A DNA stretch of 6,045 bases from assembly GCA_910589095.1 (NCBI GenBank), contig CAJUSN010000096.1, forward strand, positions 3,590-9,634, given 5' to 3'. The notes below the pieces were generated by a model, which saw only the letters and a program-made list of their open reading frames with translations, searched no databases and was not told the origin of the DNA. This document shows, piece by piece, positions 1 to 3,903 of the stretch. Within the stretch, counting starts at the first letter, position 1. Each line of letters begins with the position of its first letter. The stretch is from an uncultured Muribaculaceae bacterium. Lineage in GTDB: Bacteria > Bacteroidota > Bacteroidia > Bacteroidales > Muribaculaceae. The translations under genes were made by a program, and so were the position numbers.

Positions 1-825
1 GGTGTGGCCGTGTATGCGTGTCACACCTCGCTTGACAGTGCATGTGGAGGTGTTTCACAGCGCATGGCTGCTATGCTCGGTCTATGCGATGTGAAACCCC
101 TTGAACCTGCTGAAGGTAAGATGGTGAAGCTGCAGGTGTTTGTGCCTGAAGATAATGTTGATGAAGTACGCATGGCCCTCTTCGATGCCGGTGCAGGCAG
201 GATTGGTCGCTACGATTCATGCAGCTATACTCTTCATGGCGAAGGCACGTTCCGTCCGCTTGAGGGAGCTAACCCATACGTAGGCACCACGGGGGAGCTT
301 CATTTTGAAAAGGAACGTTGCGTGCAAGTGGTTTTGCCACGATGGCGCATGAGAGCTGTAGAGTCGGCTTTGCTTCAGGTGCATCCGTATGAAGAACCCG
401 CCTACGAGTTTTATGATATTACAGGAAACCTGCCCATGACCGGACTTGGAGCGGTGGGAAACTTACCTAAAGCCATGTCGCCACGTGAACTTGCCAACTT
501 GGTGAAGCGCACGTTTGGAAGTCCTGTGGCCCGTTGCAGTGCGGCGGATGCGGCTTTGGAGATCAAGAGAGTAGCCATGTGTGGCGGCTCAGGAGCTTCA
601 CTTATCCCGCAGGCCATATCGGCGAAGGCCACGGCGTATATCACCTCCGATGTGAAGTATCATGACTTCACTGACTTTGGTTCCGATCTGTTTATAATAG
701 ATATAGGGCATCATGAGAGTGAAAATTGCAGCAAAACGATAATTTTTGATATTATTTCAGAAAAATTTCCTAACTTTGCAATCCGTAACTCTCAAGCCGA
801 CGTTAATCCGATTAAATATTTGTAA
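1..825 (+). CDS. Nif3-family dinuclear metal-center protein (5' end cut by window)
   Basis: This is the C-terminal part of a Nif3/YbgI/YqfO-family protein, a widespread family that forms hexameric rings with a two-metal site; its reaction is not firmly known. The reading frame is open at base 1, so the GTG at 4 is internal. Family members with this architecture are about 365 residues, so roughly 90 N-terminal residues are missing. Counting from the GTG, HTSLD (7-11) is a metal-site motif. Residues about 40-140 form the CutA/PII-like insert of the longer YqfO-type members, with the hallmark HPYEEPAYEF from 127. The C-terminal half returns to the core with SDVKYHD (215-221) and GHHESE (235-240), where H236 and E240 match known metal ligands. 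The stop is followed after 5 bp by the zinc-ribbon gene, a neighbour pairing I recall from many bacteria, which suggests co-transcription. The family call is very secure; the physiological role is not. Confidence 0.95.
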   Translation, partial: GVAVYACHTSLDSACGGVSQRMAAMLGLCDVKPLEPAEGKMVKLQVFVPEDNVDEVRMALFDAGAGRIGRYDSCSYTLHGEGTFRPLEGANPYVGTTGELHFEKERCVQVVLPRWRMRAVESALLQVHPYEEPAYEFYDITGNLPMTGLGAVGNLPKAMSPRELANLVKRTFGSPVARCSAADAALEIKRVAMCGGSGASLIPQAISAKATAYITSDVKYHDFTDFGSDLFIIDIGHHESENCSKTIIFDIISEKFPNFAIRNSQADVNPIKYL

Positions 826-830
826 GCAAC

Positions 831-1595
831 ATGGCTACATCAGATAAGAATAAAAATGAGCAGACCCTTTCGGTGGAGTCCCGTCTCAAATCACTCTACG
901 AACTTCAAACCATTCTCTCTCAGATTGACCGTATCCGCACCGTTCGCGGAGAGCTCCCGCTTGAAGTGAGTGACTTGGAGGACAGCATCGAAGGATTGAA
1001 TACACGTATTGCCAACTTCCGTCAGGAAATTGAGGATTTGCGTAAGAAAACGCTTGTAGAAAAGGAGAAAATCAACGAATCGCAGTCGAAGATAGCCACC
1101 TACAAGACACAGCTTGACAATGTGCGCAACAATCGCGAATTTGATCTCCTATCCAAGGAAATTGAATTCCAGACTCTTGAGATTGAGCTTTCTGAAAAGC
1201 ACATCAACGAGTATCAGCGTGTGATTGACAACAAAACTGCCGACATAACCGCTACAGAAGAAACCCTTTCGGATCAGCACCACATTTTGGCTGAAAAGAA
1301 GGCTGAACTCGAGGAAATTGTATCTGAAACCAAGCAGGATGAAGAGCGCTTGCGTGAACAGGCCAAGGCCCTTGAACCCAAAGTTGACGCACGCACACTT
1401 GCAGCCTTCAAACGCATCCGCAAGAATGCCCGCAATGGTTTGGGTATCGTTTACATCCAGCGTAACGCATGTGGAGGTTGCTTCAACCGAATTCCGCCTC
1501 AGAAGCAGATGGAAATCAAAATGCACAAAAAAATCATTGTGTGCGAGTACTGTGGTCGTATTATGATTGACCCTGAACTGGCCGGCGTGGAATGA
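831..1595 (+). CDS. C4-type zinc-ribbon coiled-coil protein (COG1579 / zf-RING_7 type)
   Basis: The 254-residue product has a long, charged, heptad-like helical region (about 15-185) and a C-terminal zinc ribbon. The four expected cysteines are present as C214-G-G-C217 and C238-E-Y-C241, separated by a basic segment containing IPPQ. The VRNNREFDLLSKEIE segment near 98-112 in the coiled coil is typical of this family, to which chlamydial CT398 belongs. Family members are described as possible nucleic-acid-binding or scaffold proteins; the exact function is not established and I do not assign one. No signal peptide or membrane segment is visible, so it should be cytoplasmic. The ATG at 831 lies 5 bp after the Nif3 stop, and no better upstream start exists. 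No clear Shine-Dalgarno is seen, as is usual in Bacteroidetes. A terminator-like hairpin begins about 34 bp after the stop, so the two genes probably end a transcript here. Confidence 0.93.
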   Translation: MATSDKNKNEQTLSVESRLKSLYELQTILSQIDRIRTVRGELPLEVSDLEDSIEGLNTRIANFRQEIEDLRKKTLVEKEKINESQSKIATYKTQLDNVRNNREFDLLSKEIEFQTLEIELSEKHINEYQRVIDNKTADITATEETLSDQHHILAEKKAELEEIVSETKQDEERLREQAKALEPKVDARTLAAFKRIRKNARNGLGIVYIQRNACGGCFNRIPPQKQMEIKMHKKIIVCEYCGRIMIDPELAGVE

Positions 1596-1628
1596 TCTGC
1601 GCTTGAACAAGTGATTTGAAACATATTG

Positions 1629-1667
1629 CAATCCGGCTCAATGCTCTCGGCTGGAGCGGATTGTTTA
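1629..1667 (+). terminator. Probable Rho-independent terminator after the zinc-ribbon gene
   Basis: CAATCC (1629-1634) pairs perfectly with GGATTG (1658-1663). After a one-base bulge, GCTC (1636-1639) pairs with GAGC (1654-1657). The stem is followed by TTTAAAT. It lies between the end of the zinc-ribbon gene and the tRNA. The U-run is short, so partial read-through into the tRNA is possible. Confidence 0.6.
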
Positions 1668-1671
1668 AATT

Positions 1672-1744
1672 GCGGTAATAGCTCAGTTGGTAGAGCATCA
1701 GCTTCCCAAGCTGAGGGTCGCGAGTTCGAGCCTCGTTTACCGCT
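1672..1744 (+). tRNA. tRNA-Gly (anticodon CCC)
   Basis: A complete cloverleaf can be drawn by eye. The acceptor stem GCGGTAA pairs perfectly with TTACCGC (1737-1743), with a discriminator T at 1744 as usual for bacterial tRNA-Gly. The D arm is GCTC/GAGC. The anticodon stem TCAGC/GCTGA holds the loop TTCCCAA, giving anticodon CCC at 1705-1707, which reads GGG. The T arm GCGAG/CTCGT (one G-T wobble) holds loop TTCGAGC. The 3' CCA is not encoded, since CCC follows the discriminator base. No obvious dedicated promoter is seen, but a strong terminator follows after 4 bp. This species complements a GCC or TCC tRNA-Gly elsewhere in the genome. Confidence 0.96.
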
Positions 1745-1748
1745 CCCG

Positions 1749-1802
1749 CAATCAAGGCTTTGTCAGATAGTAGATTCGCTACTTTTGACAAGGCCTTGAT
1801 TG
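1749..1802 (+). terminator. Strong hairpin terminator after tRNA-Gly
   Basis: A 17-bp stem is formed by 1749-1765 and 1786-1802 (outer arms CAATCAAGGC / GCCTTGATTG, with one T-G wobble inside). A second 5-bp stem, AGTAG (1769-1773) with CTACT (1779-1783), caps it around the loop ATTCG. TTTATGG follows. The position directly after the tRNA suggests it ends that transcript and separates it from the accessory stretch beyond. The U-run is brief, but the stem is very stable. Confidence 0.8.
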
Positions 1803-2162
1803 TTTATGGATACACACGTATTAGGCAGTTTTTCGCAAATTCTTTGTTTGTATAAAATTTCGTAGCTTTATTGAGGCTCCTCCACACCTACGATCATCCC
1901 GTCTCTCCAACATCGCCATTTGTCAACGCTTTTTATATGGTGTTGCCGTAGGCAACGGTCCTGTTTTATAGAAGTCAAACTTCTCCATGTACTCCACAAT
2001 TGACTTACAAAGATAAGGGGCCCCCCTTTCATGGCTGCAAGGCTAAAGTGCACGGCGTGCGCCGGCCTTGCTTCCATGGGGGAACCCCTTCCTTTTGGTG
2101 CGTCAATTGCTTCGTACATGAAGCGTTTGACCGCACACCTAAATAAAAAAGCTTTCAAATTT
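1803..2162. other. Gene-poor stretch rich in inverted repeats
   Basis: No convincing protein-coding gene is seen in these 360 bp. The content is dominated by self-complementary DNA. CGTAG (1861-1865) can pair with CTACG (1888-1892). GTTGCC and GGCAAC (1942-1956) form a perfect hairpin around GTA. GAAGT and ACTTC (1971-1983) form another, and the large inverted repeat at 1974-2131 follows. The longest open frame on the minus strand (1868-2185) runs straight through these repeats and its product resembles no family I know, so I do not call it a gene. A Bacteroidetes -7-like TATCTTTG sits on the minus strand at 2008-2015, discussed as a finding. The stretch may be a small non-autonomous mobile element, a structured RNA locus or remnant DNA; sequence alone does not decide. 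Confidence 0.6.
1974..2131. repeat. Long imperfect inverted repeat (~158 bp, two ~77-bp arms)
   Basis: The two halves are imperfect reverse complements around a center near 2053. Matching blocks from outside in are: GTCAAAC (1974-1980) with GTTTGAC (2125-2131); ATGTAC (1987-1992) with GTACAT (2114-2119); CAATTGAC (1997-2004) with GTCAATTG (2102-2109); AAGGGG (2015-2020) with CCCCTT (2085-2090); CATGG (2030-2034) with CCATG (2074-2078); GCAAGGC (2037-2043) with GCCTTGC (2065-2071); and GCAC (2050-2053) with GTGC (2057-2060). The order is collinear and the pairing offset drifts by only a few bases, so this is one diverged palindrome rather than scattered short hits. RNA from either strand would fold into one long, bulged hairpin. 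It resembles a MITE-like or REP-like unit in architecture, but no target-site duplication was recognised. Confidence 0.75.
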
Positions 2163-2399
2163 ATGACAAATTTTTTAAATCCCAAAGAGTTCGCGCAAAA
2201 ATTGCGCGAAAATGGCCAAAAAGTGGTTCATATCACTTCTTGGGCCGATGCTTTCTCTATTCAATATTCTTCTGAAATGCAGACGGCTGCCGACTTTATC
2301 GGTGGGCGCAGAGCCGACTTCATGGCTTTTGATGCCAATACGCTTCAAAAGTTAGTCCCTTCACTCGCTGGCCACGGCGTTATCGTGGACATTGACTAA
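2163..2399 (+). CDS. Small orphan protein, 78 aa, unknown function
   Basis: I do not recognise this protein. The ATG at 2163 gives 78 residues starting MTNFLNPKEFAQKLRENGQK and ending HGVIVDID. In-frame starts upstream (2031, 2118) would place coding sequence inside the GC-rich inverted repeat and give an unnatural cysteine- and arginine-rich extension, so the ATG in A/T-rich leader DNA is preferred. The product is soluble-looking, with no signal peptide or membrane helix. It has an amphipathic N-terminal helix (about 6-18), a middle FSIQYSSEMQTAADF segment, a GGRRADF turn near 47-53 and a short hydrophobic C-terminal strand VIVDID. Balanced composition and an immediate strong terminator argue that it is a real monocistronic gene. 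No good promoter is seen directly upstream, so its transcript may begin in or beyond the repeat. Confidence 0.65.
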   Translation: MTNFLNPKEFAQKLRENGQKVVHITSWADAFSIQYSSEMQTAADFIGGRRADFMAFDANTLQKLVPSLAGHGVIVDID

Positions 2400-2420
2400 T
2401 TTTGTATTTTAATACTCGGA

Positions 2421-2450
2421 GTGGGGGAGTCCGTGCGGTTTCCCCCTTTT
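2421..2450 (+). terminator. Rho-independent terminator after the 78-aa gene
   Basis: GGGGGA (2423-2428) pairs with TCCCCC (2441-2446), with possible inner CC/GG pairs around GTGC. The stem is followed directly by TTTT. It begins 21 bp after the stop codon, and its GC-rich stem with U-run is a textbook terminator. Confidence 0.85.
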
Positions 2451-2479
2451 AATTCCTAGTGTAAAAAAAGATTGTACTA

Positions 2480-2512
2480 TTTTTTGAATATATGATTGCG
2501 CAATTCAAAAAA
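2480..2512. promoter_or_regulatory. Candidate operator: 10-bp inverted repeat around TTGCGCAA
   Basis: TTTTTTGAAT (2480-2489) is the exact reverse complement of ATTCAAAAAA (2503-2512). Between them lies a second palindrome, TTGCGCAA (2496-2503). The nested symmetry overlaps the -33 element and ends 4 bp before the -7 box of the promoter for the 67-aa DNA-binding protein. That is where an autorepressor would bind. The arms are A/T tracts, so chance is not excluded. Confidence 0.45.
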
Positions 2513-2524
2513 TTACTATCTTCG
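2496..2524 (+). promoter_or_regulatory. Bacteroidetes-type promoter for the 67-aa gene
   Basis: TTG (2496-2498) as the -33 element is followed after 18 bp by TATCTTCG (2517-2524), one base from the consensus -7 TAnnTTTG. Transcription would start near 2530, giving a leader of about 100 nt before the ATG at 2634. Confidence 0.65.
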
Positions 2525-2529
2525 CAGTG

Positions 2530-2633
2530 TAATCAAAGATTGATTGCAGCGGATAAAGCTTGAAGTCCAGATTGAAACGGAGGCGAGCTTTCTGCATAAG
2601 GGGTTGCTCTAATGCAAAAATTATAGTTTAATT
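2530..2633 (+). promoter_or_regulatory. Structured 5' leader with mutually exclusive hairpins
   Basis: TGCAG (2545-2549) plus AAAGCT (2555-2560) pair perfectly with AGCTTT (2586-2591) plus CTGCA (2592-2596), forming an 11-bp stem broken only by a 5-nt bulge. The 3' end of this stem is also used by a competing hairpin, TGCAT (2593-2597) with ATGCA (2612-2616), so both cannot form together. Such competition is typical of attenuators, riboswitch-like leaders or structured antisense targets. It matches no riboswitch class that I recognise. The final 17 nt before the ATG are A/T-rich and lack a Shine-Dalgarno sequence. Confidence 0.4.
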
Positions 2634-2837
2634 ATGGAAAATCAAAACGAAGAAAAACAAAAAGATGGTCGCGGAGGTGCTCGTCCCGGAGCCGGTCGCC
2701 CGCGTGGATGTAACAATTATCGTTCAATAGGGATCAGAATCCCCGAGGATGTTGCGCGTATACTGGACGAGCAGGAAAACCGCTCGGCATATATCATAGC
2801 AGCCATACGTGCCTATGCCCAATCATGTAATAAATAA
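2634..2837 (+). CDS. Small RGGARPGAGRP protein, probable ribbon-helix-helix-like DNA-binding protein
   Basis: The 67-residue product has a charged, glutamine- and lysine-rich N-terminus, then RGGARPGAGRPRG (about 13-25). That glycine- and arginine-rich motif resembles an AT-hook and is often found at the start of small DNA-binding proteins in bacteria and their mobile elements. The rest, SIGIRIPEDVARILDEQ and RSAYIIAAIRAYA, reads as a beta strand followed by two helices. That is the layout of a MetJ/Arc-type ribbon-helix-helix fold, with the IGIRIP strand supplying DNA contacts. This assignment is from pattern, not from a search. The gene has its own promoter, operator-like inverted repeat and long foldable leader, suggesting tight autoregulation. 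It is followed within 14 bp by a DUF5053-like remnant, so it may once have led a two-gene unit. It could be an antitoxin-like or plasmid/ICE-type regulator, but no toxin partner is visible. Confidence 0.8.
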   Translation: MENQNEEKQKDGRGGARPGAGRPRGCNNYRSIGIRIPEDVARILDEQENRSAYIIAAIRAYAQSCNK

Positions 2838-2850
2838 TTAGATACATACC

Positions 2851-3038
2851 AATTATCTTTTGACATTGATCGCAAAAGATTATTTTGGTTTCTCAAGGGG
2901 CTGGATTTATCAGCGATTAAACGGATAAGATGGCAATGGAAACCCTTCGGAGTTTACCGACGTACAGAAAGAAACACTGCGTGATGCGCTAAGAGAGATA
3001 TAGCCAAAAAACTTAATGAAGCGGCTGACAACTTATAG
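2851..3038 (+). pseudogene. Decayed DUF5053-like gene remnant
   Basis: Two short frames join into one protein that resembles the conserved C-terminal part of Bacteroidales DUF5053 proteins (function unknown). From 2851 the frame reads a segment containing AKDYFGFSRGWIYQRLNG and then meets a TAA stop at 2926-2928, where a lysine AAA codon is likely ancestral. The same frame continues with GNPSEFT and ETLRDALREI to a TAG at 3001. Removing the two bases TA at 3001-3002, an apparent slip of the ATATA run, restores AKKLNEAADNL and a proper TAG at 3036-3038. No start codon or N-terminal region remains, because a stop lies at 2839-2841. One nonsense change, one 2-bp insertion and a missing N-terminus make this dead as a full-length gene. 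The family call rests on remembered consensus (YFGxSRxWxYQRLNG ... NGKPAxFT) and is likely but unsearched. Confidence 0.7.
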
Positions 3039-3047
3039 ATATTGATC

Positions 3048-3064
3048 ACAGTTAATATAACTGT
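3048..3064. repeat. Perfect palindrome, 7-bp arms
   Basis: ACAGTTA and TAACTGT are exact reverse complements separated by ATA. A T6 run follows at 3075-3080, but 10 bp away, which is too far for a classical terminator. It could be a protein-binding site or a weak transcription end for the upstream remnant. Confidence 0.4.
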
Positions 3065-3094
3065 ACGATAATACTTTTTTGAAGCTTAAAAACA

Positions 3095-3127
3095 TTGGGC
3101 TGGCACCTATTGTAGGAGTCAGCCCAA
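3095..3127. terminator. Bidirectional terminator-like hairpin
   Basis: TTGGGCTG (3095-3102) pairs with CAGCCCAA (3120-3127). The stem continues through GC/GT and, past one A-A mismatch, CCTA/TAGG around TTG. On the plus strand ATAGTTTTATG follows; on the minus strand TGTTTTTAAGC follows. It separates the accessory stretch from the efflux operon. Confidence 0.65.
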
Positions 3128-3224
3128 ATAGTTTTATGTGTGTTTGCCAAAACAAAAATTCTAAGCTATGGGCTAAAGTAGTCATTTTAGTGTACAGCCG
3201 CTCTATGGTCAAATAATAGAATTT
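3128..3224. other. Intergenic A/T-rich stretch before the efflux promoter
   Basis: No open frame of note, RNA gene or convincing repeat is seen between the hairpin at 3095-3127 and the promoter of the efflux operon. It may simply be the upstream part of that promoter region. Confidence 0.5.
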
Positions 3225-3256
3225 TTTGGATTAGTATAAGAATTTATATATCTTTG
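3225..3256 (+). promoter_or_regulatory. Bacteroidetes-type promoter of the tetR-efflux operon
   Basis: TTTG (3225-3228) is followed after 20 bp by TATCTTTG (3249-3256), a near-perfect match to the -33 TTTG / -7 TAnnTTTG pattern. Transcription should start near 3262, leaving about 18 nt before the ATG at 3280. This short leader supports that ATG over the TTG at 3268. Confidence 0.8.
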
Positions 3257-3259
3257 CGC

Positions 3260-3273
3260 TAACAAAATTGTTA
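3260..3273. promoter_or_regulatory. Candidate TetR operator over the transcription start
   Basis: TAACAA and TTGTTA are perfect reverse complements separated by AA. The site starts 3 bp after the -7 box and ends 6 bp before the tetR start codon, so a bound repressor would block initiation. TetR-family proteins typically bind short palindromes in their own promoter. Assignment to this regulator is inference. Confidence 0.5.
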
Positions 3274-3279
3274 AACAGC

Positions 3280-3903
3280 ATGGATAAATCAAACAATAAG
3301 GATGAGAGAAACACTGAACAGCTGATACTTGATGCCGCTATGAAGGAGTTCAGTGTGAAAGGATTTGCCGGAGCTCGTACCGCTGCTATAGCTGCTGAGG
3401 CGGGTGTCACACATGCAATGCTCCATTATTATTTCCGAACTAAAGAGAAGCTCTTTGAGCGTATTTTTCAAGATAAACTCAGCCATATTATTAATGTGAT
3501 TCTTTCGCCGGCTGTTACGGGTGATGGCTCGCTACGCCAGCGTATTTCAAGAGTTATCGAAGGGCATATTGATTTTTTGATGGAAAACCGGGATTTGCCT
3601 GTGTTCTTCATAACCACGATAAATGCTCGCCCGGAAGCTTATAATGACGCTTTTGACGCGTTAGGTGCAGTTGCACGAGCGCGTTTGGCTAATTTGCAGA
3701 CGGAACTTGACCGTGCTTATGCCGATGGAGAGATTGTGAAAACTGACGCCAGAACACTTGTGGTGGATATTGCTTGTTTGAATGTGTTTCCGTTTTTAGC
3801 GCGTCCTATGTTGATTTCCATGATGGGTTATGCCAGTTTGGAAGAATATATGGAGGAGCGTAAACGAGAGAATGTTGAAATAATAATGAAGCGCTTGTCA
3901 TGA
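3280..3903 (+). CDS. TetR/AcrR-family transcriptional regulator
   Basis: The 207-residue protein has normal TetR length and layout. The N-terminal DNA-binding domain (about 11-63) includes ILDAAMKEFSVKGF, then the helix-turn-helix AAIAAEAGVTHAMLHYYF and KEKLFERIF, all typical of the family. The variable C-terminal domain (about 70-207) is helical and would bind an inducer and mediate dimerisation; the ligand is unknown. The ATG at 3280 is chosen because the predicted transcript starts only about 18 bases upstream and the TTG at 3268 lies inside the candidate operator. The stop overlaps the start of the next gene as ATGA (3900-3903), so regulator and efflux channel share one transcript and are probably translationally coupled. 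The likely role is autoregulated repression of the efflux operon, released by a toxic compound or bile-like molecule. In E. coli, the TetR-type CecR similarly controls the ybhGFSR pump. Confidence 0.93.
   Translation: MDKSNNKDERNTEQLILDAAMKEFSVKGFAGARTAAIAAEAGVTHAMLHYYFRTKEKLFERIFQDKLSHIINVILSPAVTGDGSLRQRISRVIEGHIDFLMENRDLPVFFITTINARPEAYNDAFDALGAVARARLANLQTELDRAYADGEIVKTDARTLVVDIACLNVFPFLARPMLISMMGYASLEEYMEERKRENVEIIMKRLS

Noticed and set aside
1149..1631. Long minus-strand frame antisense to the zinc-ribbon gene
   Set aside because: It is fully overlapped by a confidently identified gene with conserved motifs; it has low-complexity phenylalanine-rich composition and no promoter.
1561..1791. 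Minus-strand open frame over the tRNA
   Set aside because: It is the antisense of tRNA-Gly and its flanks; such frames are recurrent artefacts and have no coding support.
2031..2162. N-terminal extension of the 78-aa protein from the ATG at 2031
   Set aside because: It would translate the inverted repeat into a cysteine- and arginine-rich segment; the A/T-rich leader before 2163 fits a Bacteroidetes start better.
1868..2185. Minus-strand open frame of 105 codons across the palindrome
   Set aside because: It runs through the long inverted repeat and several hairpins, starts inside the antisense of the 78-aa gene and resembles no known protein. The open frame is explained by the GC-rich repeat. 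A multicopy search could still change this view.
3268..3279. TTG start for the TetR regulator
   Set aside because: It lies inside the candidate operator only a few bases after the predicted transcription start; the ATG at 3280 gives the usual TetR N-terminus.
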